The notes under the pieces: model-generated
What the model was told of the DNA's origin: nothing
The model's input: only the letters and a program-made list of their open reading frames with translations
Database searches by the model: none
Shown here: piece by piece, positions 56,100 through 64,000 of the stretch
How the letters are laid out: every line of letters starts with the position of its first letter
How positions within the stretch are numbered: the stretch's first letter is position 1
DNA from: Rubrivivax sp.
Lineage (GTDB): Bacteria; Pseudomonadota; Gammaproteobacteria; Burkholderiales; Burkholderiaceae_C
Direction of reading: 5' to 3'
NCBI GenBank assembly: GCA_016719535.1
Contig: JADJYX010000013.1
Coordinates: forward strand, 1 to 64,000
DNA length: 64,000 nt
Position numbers and translations under genes: made by a program

Positions 56100-58058
56100 T
56101 CAGGAAGAACCCGCCTCGGCCAGCACCTCCGCCCGCACGTAGGCCTTGAAGTCCGCCACGGCGGTGAAGCACCTGTAGCCCGCCTGGCTGGCCACGGCCA
56201 CCATCGGCGCCTCTTCGTGCAACAGCACGGCCACGGGCTGGCTCAGCTCTTCCTGCAGGCCCTGCGGCCACGCCAAGTCGAACACCGCGCGCTGTTCGCC
56301 GGTGTCCGGGTCGGCGAAGTCGAAGCTGACCACGCCGCGCGGCAAGCCCTGGGCTTCGACCCAGTCGTTCAAGGCTTCGAGCTGCTCCTCTTCCTCGTCG
56401 CTGGTCACGCCGCCCAGCACCGTCGGCGCAGTGGGGGCAACTGCCGCCCGGGCCTCCAGCCAGCGCAGGTCGCCGTGCAGCAGCTCTTCCATGCGCCGGT
56501 TCATCTCGGCGGCCAGCAGCGTCTTCCGCGCCTCCAGGAAGTCGCGGAAGTTCTCGATCTTCCACAGCTGCGGGTCCATCGGGATCCACTGCGAGGCCAG
56601 TGCGCCGGGGTGGCTCGCCTCGAACTCGGGGAAGTTCTCCTGCGGCAACCGGTCGCTGATCTTGAGGTTGGTGTCCTTGGTCTGGAAGGCGAAGTTGGCC
56701 AGCGCGTTCACCTCGGGCCGGCGGAACTTGGCCTTGTGCTTGTAGAGCTGCGCCTTCGGGAAGATGTGGTGCACCTCCAGCTTGCTCATCTTGCCCAGCA
56801 TGCTGGCCTTCAGCGGCAGCCCGCTGCCCCAGTCGCGCGCCTCACCCATGCGCGTCAGCAGGTACAGCACCGGGTAGAAGCGCGCGCCGACACTCCAGCC
56901 GGTGAAGTGACCCGGCTCCACGCGCAGCCCGCCATGCCACAGGCGCAGCTGCTCCAGCAGCTTGTCGAGCCCGCCGTCGTCGCCTTCCAGCGCCTCCAGG
57001 TCCTGGTCGATGAACGACTCGGTCGAGCCCGAGAACCGGCCCCACATGCCGGCCTGCAGGAACCAGAACAGCAGCTTGTCGCGCTCCTTCTCGTTCAGCG
57101 GGCCGGTGTGCTTGTCGAGAAAGCGCACCATCACCGGCACGCCGAAGCGGCCGAAGAACACCTGGTCGTGGTCCAGGCCCAGCCGGCCGCCGATCAGGTT
57201 CAGCGACGCATCGATGTGCTTGGTGGCGCGCTTCAGCGCGGCCTGCACCTCGTCGGCCGTCTTGTCGTGCAGGTGCAGGAACTTGGCCTCGCCGGTGAGC
57301 ACGGTGTTGATGGATCGCAGCAGCCAGTCCAGGTTGAAGTGGAAGCCGGCGCCCGTCCAGCGCTTCAGCTCGGCCTTCATCTTGTCGCGCGCCTCGGGCC
57401 AGTCGGCGCAGATCTTGGCCAGCGCCAGGTCGCCCTTCGAGAGCTTGGTGCCGCCGCTGTTGACGCGGTTGAAGATGTCCACCACCACGTCCAGCGTCTT
57501 GTCGGCGCCGGTCACCTCCTCGACGTGCAGCTCGATGTCGCTCACGCTCAGCAGCCGGCTCAAGCGCGCCACGTAGTCACCCACCTTGGGCGCCAGCGCG
57601 GGCTGCGTGCTCAGCCGGGTGACGAACTCGCCCAGGCCGGCCGTGCCCTTCTGCATCAGCGCCGTGACGTCGATCCAGCGCGCGTCGTCCTTCATCGTCA
57701 CCGGCTGGTAGAAGGCGAACTTCTCGTCCTCCAGATGGAAGTGCAGGCCGGTGAAGGCCTGCGCATTGCCATCGAAGAAGCGCGGCGGCTTGCCGCGAAT
57801 CACGCCGTACAGCGAGGTCATGCGCTGCTGCCCGTCGAGCAGCAGCTTCACGACACCCGGCGCCAGCGGGCCTTCGCCGCGGTGCGCGGCGGTCTTGCTC
57901 TCGGTGGCCCACACCAGCAGGCCACCCACGGGGTGGCGGCGGTACAGCGATTCGAACAATCCGCGCACCTGGTCGCGGTTCCACACATAGCCGCGCTGGA
58001 ATTCCGGCAGCGCCATGTGCCGGCTGTCGATGTGATCCAGGATCGTCGAGATCTTCAT
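56100..58058 (-). CDS. DUF262/HNH protein, GmrSD-like type IV defence nuclease
   Basis: This 652-residue protein has an N-terminal DUF262 domain with MALPEFQRGYVWNRDQVRGL (15-34), the nucleotide-binding DGQQRMTS at 75-82 and FNRVNSGGTKLSKGDLALAK near 196-215. An HNH-like (DUF1524-type) nuclease centre is at 428-470: LEVHHIFPKAQLYK then NALANFAFQTKDTNLKISDR. About 180 residues follow, with an acidic linker (DEEEEQ) and no recognised domain. GmrSD, SspE and related proteins with these domains cut modified DNA. Its start overlaps the remains of hsdS by four bases, so it is built into the restriction operon. Confidence 0.85.
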   Translation of the reverse strand: MKISTILDHIDSRHMALPEFQRGYVWNRDQVRGLFESLYRRHPVGGLLVWATESKTAAHRGEGPLAPGVVKLLLDGQQRMTSLYGVIRGKPPRFFDGNAQAFTGLHFHLEDEKFAFYQPVTMKDDARWIDVTALMQKGTAGLGEFVTRLSTQPALAPKVGDYVARLSRLLSVSDIELHVEEVTGADKTLDVVVDIFNRVNSGGTKLSKGDLALAKICADWPEARDKMKAELKRWTGAGFHFNLDWLLRSINTVLTGEAKFLHLHDKTADEVQAALKRATKHIDASLNLIGGRLGLDHDQVFFGRFGVPVMVRFLDKHTGPLNEKERDKLLFWFLQAGMWGRFSGSTESFIDQDLEALEGDDGGLDKLLEQLRLWHGGLRVEPGHFTGWSVGARFYPVLYLLTRMGEARDWGSGLPLKASMLGKMSKLEVHHIFPKAQLYKHKAKFRRPEVNALANFAFQTKDTNLKISDRLPQENFPEFEASHPGALASQWIPMDPQLWKIENFRDFLEARKTLLAAEMNRRMEELLHGDLRWLEARAAVAPTAPTVLGGVTSDEEEEQLEALNDWVEAQGLPRGVVSFDFADPDTGEQRAVFDLAWPQGLQEELSQPVAVLLHEEAPMVAVASQAGYRCFTAVADFKAYVRAEVLAEAGSS

Positions 58059-59213
58059 GTCAGGCGGATCCTCCCTGTCAGCAGCGCCTGCATCATGCCC
58101 TGCTTGAGTTGGCGGGTCTTCTCGCGGCGGGCTTCGAGGGCGGCGAGCTCAGCGTCCATATCGGATAGCACCTCGGCGATTGCGATCTGCTCCTCAAAGG
58201 GCGGGCAGCCAAACTTCAATGGCCCCAATCCAGACAGTTCGCGCGCTGCATGGGGCTCCGCACGCCGGACGGCCTCGGATCTGCAGGACCAATCGATCAA
58301 GCAGAACCGGTAGTGAGAAGAACTTCGCGCAATGCGCACCAGGCTTGCCGACAAGGGGCCAGATCTCCGTGCGCAAGAGCGGTCGCCGCCAGTGCATCCG
58401 GAGGTCGCGATCAACCGCATCGCCTCGCGAGAATCGGTACTGGCGGCTTGAAATCCACGGCCGAAGCCGTACCAATCTGCCCCGGTTCCCGGCCAGGATC
58501 AGGGCCCATCCGGTGATTCGACAGGTCGCGGGCGGAAGACAAGCCGTGGCAGAGCTCGTCATTCCGGACCAAACGCCACCTCCCGAAGTGGCGCCGCATT
58601 CCAAGGGGCGCTGAATCCAGCAAGCCGAATGCGCCCGGTCAGCAGCTGCTGCATCGCGGCCTGCTTGAGGTCGCGCTTCTTGGCGATCAGTTGGTCGAGC
58701 TTCGTGAGCAGGGAATCGACATCCGACAGATTGGCCGCCCAATGGCGCCTGCTCTTCGCGCGGGCGGGCAGGACCTCCGAGCCCCGCAGTCCCGGTTGAG
58801 GTTCGTCAGTGGACCCTGGCCAAGCTGTCGCCTCAATCGACACGACGGGCCGAGAGAAGCCAGTCCTCCGAGGGCTCGGGCGGCAGGACACAGCCGCCAT
58901 GTCCTGATTGAATGGGCAACCCGGCGCTCCGGCACGTGTCGCACGGGCGTCCGATCAGGATCTGCCAGTCCGTAGTCGAGAACTCGCCGGGCAGCACTTG
59001 GCCGCCGGCTCGGTGACGGCATCGAGGCCTGATCAGAGCCGCCATCAATGATGTGCCATCGGGCTGATGATCGGGTCGTCCACGACGTAGTCCGACTGCA
59101 GCGCTCGGCGACCAGGGCCGCTAGAAAGCCAGCGACCACTCGCCAAGCCGACCAGCTTCACCACCCAATGGCAGCGCACACTCTGCCGGCCGTCCGAAGC
59201 CCTGCGTCATCCA
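58055..59213 (-). pseudogene. hsdS: hsdS, decayed type I specificity subunit
   Basis: HsdS would choose the DNA target. Only conserved pieces are readable, in different frames. The C-terminal repeat survives at 58055-58190 (FEEQIAIAEVLSDMDAELAA, then LKQGMMQALLTGRIRLT). The central repeat survives at 58620-58740 (LSDVDSLLTKLDQLIAKKRD, then QLLTGRIRLAGFSAPW), but its EEQ start is in another frame. No open frame covers either target-recognition domain, and several stops lie in 58750-59213. The arrangement hsdM-hsdS-DUF262 is clear from position. Many small indels, not one, would be needed to restore it. Confidence 0.72.
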
Positions 59214-59393
59214 TCAGGGCCCCATCTTCGCCAGATGCTGGCCACGATCGCGAGGTTGCCCCTTTGAACTGACTGACTGACACGGAGATTGGCGCAGCGT
59301 ATCGCTCTGCAAGGTCTGGGGCCTGGTCAGCCAATGCCTGGCTCACGCGGGCCAGCTCCGCCTCAACTCGTTCACCATTCGGCCAGCCACTTG

Positions 59394-61613
59394 TCATCGA
59401 CGACCAGCACCTTGGCCTCGTCGGCAGTGAGCTGCCCGAACTTCGACGAACACCTGCGCAGCCAACGCCTTCTGCGCATCCTTCAGCTTCTTGCCCGCCG
59501 CCGCCTCCTTGTCGAACAGCGCCTGCAGCTTCTCCAGCACAGCGCGCTCCTCGTCGGCATCCTTGTCACCCCGAATCTCGCGCAGCCGGTCCTTCACGCC
59601 CTTGGCCGTGACCTTGCCCTTGTCGTTCCTGGCCTCGTCCAGCGGCCCGTCGTCGGCGCCGTGCTCCTCGATCAGTTCCTCCAGCTCCAGCGTCACCGCA
59701 TCGCGCTCGGCTTCCAGCGCATCCACCTGCGCCTGCTCCTTGGCGAAGTAGCGCGCGATCACCAGGTGCTCGGGGATCAGGTCGAAGTTCGGCTTGCCGT
59801 CGGCCATGGCCTGCCAGCCATCCAGCGCGATGGCCCAGGCGTCGTCGTTCATCGTCTCGTCCCAGTAGTCCATCAGGTGCTGATAGACGTCGTAGGCGTC
59901 GAGCAGCGGCGCGGCCTGAAAGGTGGCGAGCAAGGCCTCGGACAGCGTCTCGATCAGGTGCTTGGGTGAATCGCCGGGCTTCAGGGCGACGAGGCCGGGC
60001 CGCTGCGCAGCGCGCCAGGCCTCGAAGCGCGTCTGCACCTGCTGCCGGAAGGCCGTGAACTCCGGGTGCCCGAAGATCGTGGCCTTCACCTGTGCGGGCT
60101 CCACCAGCAGCCGGCTGAAGCCGGGACGGCCGGCCGACTCGAACAGCTGGGCGCGCACTCCGGGCAGCACCTGCCAGTAGGCGGCCAGCGCGTCCAGGTC
60201 GCGGTCGGGGATGCCGCCCTTCAGGTGCGCCTCGATGTCCTGCAGGTCTTCGGGCTCGCTGGTGTCGATGTAGCGCGGCAGGTTCAGGTTGAAGTCGTTG
60301 GCCTCGATCTCGGCCACCGGCACCATGCGCGAGTAGCGCGGCTGCTCCAGCTGGCGGTGGAAGGTGTCGACGATGCGGTGCATGTCCTGCGCGCGCAGCC
60401 GGTTCTTGTTGCCGTCCTTGATGTAGCCCTTGCTGGCGTCGATCATGAAGATGCCGCGCCGGCCAGGCGCGCCGGCCTTGTCCAGCACCACGATGCAGGC
60501 CGGGATGCCGGTGCCGTAGAACAGGTTGGCCGGCAGGCCCACCAGCGCCAGGATCACGCCCTGCTGCACCAGCTTCTTGCGGATGGCGCCCTCGGCGCCG
60601 CCGCGGAACAGCACGCCGTGCGGCAGGATCACCGCGCCGCGGCCGGTGCTCTTCAGGCTGGTCAGGATGTGCAGCAGGAAGGCGTAGTCGCCGTTCTTCG
60701 GCGGCGGCACGCCCCAGTCGTGCGGGTTGGTGCCGAAGCGGCCGTACAGGTCGTTGGCCGGGTCCAGCCCGCTGGTCCAGTTCTTCTGCGAGAAGGGCGG
60801 GTTGGCCACCACGTAGTCGAAGGCCTTCAGCCGCAGCGCGTTGCGCTCGTCCTTGAAGTGCGGGCTGCTCAGCGAGTTGGCGGGCCAGATCTCGGCCGTG
60901 GGGCAGTCGTGCAGCACCATGTTCATGCGCGCCAGCGCCGACGTGGCGTTGTCCATCTCCTGCCCGTAGATGGTCAGGTCATGGCCGGTGCGGCTCTTGG
61001 CCAGGTCATGCGCCTTCAGCAGCAGCGAGCCCGAGCCGCAGGTGGGGTCGTAGATGGTCTGCGTGGCCGACGTGGCCTTGTCCAGGCCGATCACCTGGGC
61101 CATCACGCGCGACACCTCGGCCGGCGTGTAGAACTGGCCCTTGCTCTTGCCCGACTCGGTGGCGAAGTGCCGCATCAGGTATTCGTAGGCGTCGCCCAGC
61201 AGGTCGTCGCCCTCGGCGCGGTTGCGGCCGAAGTCCAGGCCTTCGAAGATGGCCACCAGCTTGGAGAGGCGGTCCACCATCTCACGGCCCTTGCCGAGCT
61301 TCTCTTCGTCGTTGAAGTCGGCGACGTTGATCGCGCCCTTCAGGCTGTCGTTGGCCTCGGCCAGCTTGCCGATGATCTTGTTGATGCGGTCGCCGATCTC
61401 CTTGTCGCCCTTGGCGGCCACCATGTCCGCGAAGCGGGCGCCGGGCGGCACCTCGATCAGCGCAGCCGGATCGGCGGCGTACTTGTCGGACACGTACTTG
61501 ACGAACAGCAGCGTCAGCACGTAATCCTTGTACTGGCTGGCATCCATGCCGCCGCGCAGTTCGTCGCACGACTGCCAGAGCTTGCTGTAGAGCTGGGATT
61601 TCTTGAGGGCCAT
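59394..61613 (-). CDS. hsdM: type I restriction-modification methyltransferase M subunit, C-terminus frameshifted
   Basis: HsdM, 739 residues as read, is an adenine methyltransferase. The S-adenosylmethionine motif is DPTCGSGSL at 189-197 and the catalytic motif is NPPF at 271-274; the helical N-terminal domain is present. The frame is normal to VFVE near 59441 and then ends with a nonsense tail. The lost end is still visible in other frames: FGQLTADEAKVLVVDDKWLA, then GERVEAELARVSQALADQ, then QHLAKMGP and a stop at 59214. Three separate frameshifts within 230 bases separate these pieces. The core could still fold, but contact with HsdS is probably lost. Confidence 0.88.
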   Translation of the reverse strand: MALKKSQLYSKLWQSCDELRGGMDASQYKDYVLTLLFVKYVSDKYAADPAALIEVPPGARFADMVAAKGDKEIGDRINKIIGKLAEANDSLKGAINVADFNDEEKLGKGREMVDRLSKLVAIFEGLDFGRNRAEGDDLLGDAYEYLMRHFATESGKSKGQFYTPAEVSRVMAQVIGLDKATSATQTIYDPTCGSGSLLLKAHDLAKSRTGHDLTIYGQEMDNATSALARMNMVLHDCPTAEIWPANSLSSPHFKDERNALRLKAFDYVVANPPFSQKNWTSGLDPANDLYGRFGTNPHDWGVPPPKNGDYAFLLHILTSLKSTGRGAVILPHGVLFRGGAEGAIRKKLVQQGVILALVGLPANLFYGTGIPACIVVLDKAGAPGRRGIFMIDASKGYIKDGNKNRLRAQDMHRIVDTFHRQLEQPRYSRMVPVAEIEANDFNLNLPRYIDTSEPEDLQDIEAHLKGGIPDRDLDALAAYWQVLPGVRAQLFESAGRPGFSRLLVEPAQVKATIFGHPEFTAFRQQVQTRFEAWRAAQRPGLVALKPGDSPKHLIETLSEALLATFQAAPLLDAYDVYQHLMDYWDETMNDDAWAIALDGWQAMADGKPNFDLIPEHLVIARYFAKEQAQVDALEAERDAVTLELEELIEEHGADDGPLDEARNDKGKVTAKGVKDRLREIRGDKDADEERAVLEKLQALFDKEAAAGKKLKDAQKALAAQVFVEVRAAHCRRGQGAGRR

Positions 61614-61645
61614 CGGTTCTTCTTGTCTTCGGGTTGCCGCACGCG

Positions 61646-64000
61646 TCAGCCGGCGTCACGCAACAGGTCGATCAGTTCCCCCGCCGCCAGCGGCGCGGCG
61701 CTGTCCTGCCCGGCCAGCAGCCCTTCGGCCAGTTCGCGCTTGTCGTGGTGCAGCGCGACGATGCGCTCCTCGATCGAGCCGGCGGTCACGAGGCGGTAGA
61801 CGGTGACCGGCCGCTGCTGCCCGATGCGGTGGGCGCGGCCCATGGCCTGGTCTTCGGCCGCCGGGTTCCACCAGGGGTCGGCAATCACCACGTAATCGGC
61901 CGCCGTCAGGTTGAGGCCGAAGCCACCCGCCTTCAGGCTGATGAGGAAGAGGTCGGCCTCGCCGCGCTGGAAGGCGGCCACGCGTTCGCCGCGCGCCGCC
62001 GCCGGCGTGCTGCCGTCGAGGTACTGGTAGCGCAGCCCGGCGGCGTGCAGCCGCTCGGCCAGCAGCTTCAGGAAGTCGGTGAACTGGCTGAAGACCAGCG
62101 CCTGGTGCCGTGACTCCACCAGCTCGGCAGCCAGGCGTTCGAAAGCCTGCACCTTGGCGCCGATGCGGCCGAGTTCGGGCGCGGCCAGCCGCGGGTCGCA
62201 GGCGGCGCGGCGCAGCCGCGTCAGTTCGGCCAGCACGTTGAAGCGGTTCTTGTTGGGGTCGGCGGGGTCGAGCTGCGCGATGCGCGCCAGGGCGTCGCGC
62301 CGCATGGCCTCCAGAAAGGCACGTTCGTCGGCATCGGGTTCGATGCGCTGGACGATCTCGGTGCGCGGCGGCAGGTCGGTCAGCACCTGCGCCTTGGTGC
62401 GCCGCAGCAGGAAGGGTGACACCAACCGCCGCAGGCGCGCACGCGCGGCGTCGTTGCGCTGGCGCTCGATGGGGTTGCCGAAGCGCTCGGCAAAGCGCGC
62501 GGCGCTGCCCAGCAGCCCGGGGTTGAGCAGGTTCATGATCGACCACAGGTCGCCGAGCCGGTTTTCCACCGGCGTGCCTGACAACGCCAGGCGAAAGCCC
62601 GCCTGCAGCCCGGCTACCGCCTGCACGCGCTGCGTGGCCGCATTCTTCAGCGCCTGCGCCTCGTCGAGCACCAGCGTGGCCCAGTTGCGGCCGGCAAAGG
62701 CCTCGGCATCGCGCAGCAGCAGCGCGTACGAGACGATCAGCACCTCACCGCTGCCGGCGGCGGCGACCTGCGCGGCGCGCTCGCCTTCGGCGCGGCCGTA
62801 GATGCCGGCGCGCAGGCCCGGCGCGAAGCGCAGGCTCTCGGCCGCCCAGTTGTCGCACACGCTGGTCGGCGCCACCACCAGCGCCGGCCCTTCGGCGGCG
62901 CGCGCCAGCAGCAGCGCCAGCGTCTGCACGGTCTTGCCCAGGCCCATGTCGTCGGCCAGGATGGCGCCGAAGCCGGCCTCGGCCAGCCGGCGCATCCACA
63001 CATAGCCGTCGTGCTGGTAGGGGCGCAGCGTGGCCTGCAGACCCGGCGGCACGGCAGGGTCCAGCGCCGCGGCGCGTTCCAGGTCGGCGGCGCGCCGCTG
63101 CCAGGCGGCGTCGCCCTTCAGGCCCAGGTCGCTGGCCGCATCGGCCAGCCAGGCGCCGGTGGTGGCGCCCAGCTGCAGGCCAGCATCGCGCGCTTCGGCC
63201 AGGGCATCGAGCTCGGCCAGGCGCTGGCGCAACTGGTCGGCCAGGCGCAGATACTGGCCTTCGCCCAGCGCCACGTAGCGGCTGCCGCGGCCTTCGCGCA
63301 GCAGCGCCAGCAGTTGCTGCAGCGACAACACGCGGCCTTCGTCCAGGCGCAGCTCGCCCTGCAGCTCGAACCAGTCGCGGCGGCTGGCCAGCGTGGTCGC
63401 AAAGGCCCTGGCTTCGGGCGCCAGCACGCGCACGGGCTTGCCGGCCGGCCATTCGACGGCGCGCACGGCTTCGGCCGCCGCGCTCAGCTGCCCCAGTTCG
63501 TGAACGGCCGCCAGCGCCTGCTCGGGGTCTTCCAGCACCCAGCAGCCATCGGGCGGCATGTCGTCGGGTGCGGCAGCCAGGAAGGGCAGCCGCTCCATCA
63601 CCGCCGACAGGTGGCGGCGCTCGGCGACGAGGTCACGCTCGGTCGCCAGGCTGACGCCGGCGCGCATCGTCATCAGCCGGGCGCGGCCCACGCCGGGGGT
63701 CATCACCGGACCGAAGTCGCCGAAGGGCCGCACCGCCAGCGTCAGCCGCAGCGCGTCGCCGCGCGGCTGCAGCTGGGCCAGCACGCGCGCATCGGCCACC
63801 ACCGGCTCGCCGGCGCTGGCGTCGCTGTGCAGCACGAAGTGGCCGGTCAATACGCGCAGCGCGGCATCGAGTTCGGCGCCGGCGTCCACCGGCACCGTCC
63901 AGCGCTGCGACACCAGCTCGGCCACGCGGCGCTGCGCCGGCGTGACGCGGATCAGCCGCGCGCGCTCGGGGCTGTCGCGAACGATGCGCAGGCTGTTGCG
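61646..64000 (-). CDS. SNF2-family DEAD/DEAH helicase (5' end beyond window)
   Basis: At least 784 codons of a SWI2/SNF2 ATPase are visible. The frame stays open to base 64000, so the true start is outside; the GTG near 63925 is internal. Motif I is ADDMGLGKTVQTLALLL, motif II VLDEAQALKN, motif III LALSGTPVENRLGDLWSIMN, and motifs V-VI are SLKAGGFGLNLTAADYVV and DQAMGRAHRIGQQRPV. It ends 32 bases before hsdM in the same orientation. It may belong to the defence operon or be the chromosomal SNF2 gene common in this group. Confidence 0.88.
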   Translation of the reverse strand, partial: RNSLRIVRDSPERARLIRVTPAQRRVAELVSQRWTVPVDAGAELDAALRVLTGHFVLHSDASAGEPVVADARVLAQLQPRGDALRLTLAVRPFGDFGPVMTPGVGRARLMTMRAGVSLATERDLVAERRHLSAVMERLPFLAAAPDDMPPDGCWVLEDPEQALAAVHELGQLSAAAEAVRAVEWPAGKPVRVLAPEARAFATTLASRRDWFELQGELRLDEGRVLSLQQLLALLREGRGSRYVALGEGQYLRLADQLRQRLAELDALAEARDAGLQLGATTGAWLADAASDLGLKGDAAWQRRAADLERAAALDPAVPPGLQATLRPYQHDGYVWMRRLAEAGFGAILADDMGLGKTVQTLALLLARAAEGPALVVAPTSVCDNWAAESLRFAPGLRAGIYGRAEGERAAQVAAAGSGEVLIVSYALLLRDAEAFAGRNWATLVLDEAQALKNAATQRVQAVAGLQAGFRLALSGTPVENRLGDLWSIMNLLNPGLLGSAARFAERFGNPIERQRNDAARARLRRLVSPFLLRRTKAQVLTDLPPRTEIVQRIEPDADERAFLEAMRRDALARIAQLDPADPNKNRFNVLAELTRLRRAACDPRLAAPELGRIGAKVQAFERLAAELVESRHQALVFSQFTDFLKLLAERLHAAGLRYQYLDGSTPAAARGERVAAFQRGEADLFLISLKAGGFGLNLTAADYVVIADPWWNPAAEDQAMGRAHRIGQQRPVTVYRLVTAGSIEERIVALHHDKRELAEGLLAGQDSAAPLAAGELIDLLRDAG

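Overview
The window looks like a chromosomal segment of a high-GC betaproteobacterium, most likely Burkholderiales of the Rubrivivax/Leptothrix/Ideonella type. This is inferred from gene families, gene order, GC-rich codon use and the presence of an XrtA/PEP-CTERM exopolysaccharide regulatory set; no database was searched. Nearly every gene is on the minus strand, so operons read from high to low coordinates.

Region 1 (1-12.5 kb) is an envelope/exopolysaccharide neighbourhood. It holds a partial MacB/LolD-type ABC ATPase at the left edge, a 587-bp group II intron remnant lying directly behind a rho-independent terminator, a PEP-CTERM protein gene with a sigma-54 promoter and a one-base frameshift ahead of its sorting signal, and the signalling set prsT (TPR lipoprotein), prsR (sigma-54 activator) and prsK (histidine kinase, frameshifted). 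A TIGR03013-type sugar transferase, a plus-strand secreted trypsin-like protease and a UDP-glucuronate epimerase complete it. The PrsK-PrsR pair plausibly drives sigma-54 transcription of the PEP-CTERM gene.

Region 2 (12.6-47.4 kb) is the housekeeping transcription/translation supercluster. In transcription order it runs tRNA-Tyr, tRNA-Gly, tRNA-Thr, tuf, tRNA-Trp, secE, nusG, rplKAJL, rpoBC, terminator; then rpsL, rpsG, fusA, a second tuf, rpsJ, the S10/spc genes through secY, infA and rpmJ, then rpsM, rpsK, rpsD, rpoA, rplQ and an initiator tRNA-Met. Oddities are two nearly identical tuf genes as direct repeats about 17.5 kb apart, a peroxiredoxin gene between rpsQ and rplN, a lone PIN-domain gene on the opposite strand between rpsL and rpoC, and a 29-base poly-G run between rpsM and rpmJ that looks like an assembly artefact.

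Region 3 (47.4-50.4 kb) is trpG-trpD-trpC followed by a small gene resembling the uracil-DNA-glycosylase superfamily. trpE is not in its usual place upstream of trpG.

Region 4 (50.4-64 kb) looks like a defence island next to trpG. Its left border carries an inverted-repeat core with an 8-bp spacer and two tandem 12-bp arm-like repeats, then three 20-bp-period repeats. In transcription order it has a SNF2 helicase (cut by the window edge), hsdM, a decayed hsdS, a DUF262/HNH (GmrSD-like) protein, an AAA-type ATPase behind a CGATAA operator-like cluster, hsdR, and a YgjP-type metallopeptidase. hsdM has three frameshifts at its C-terminal end and hsdS survives only as fragments, so the type I system is probably dead while DUF262, the ATPase, HsdR and YgjP remain open.
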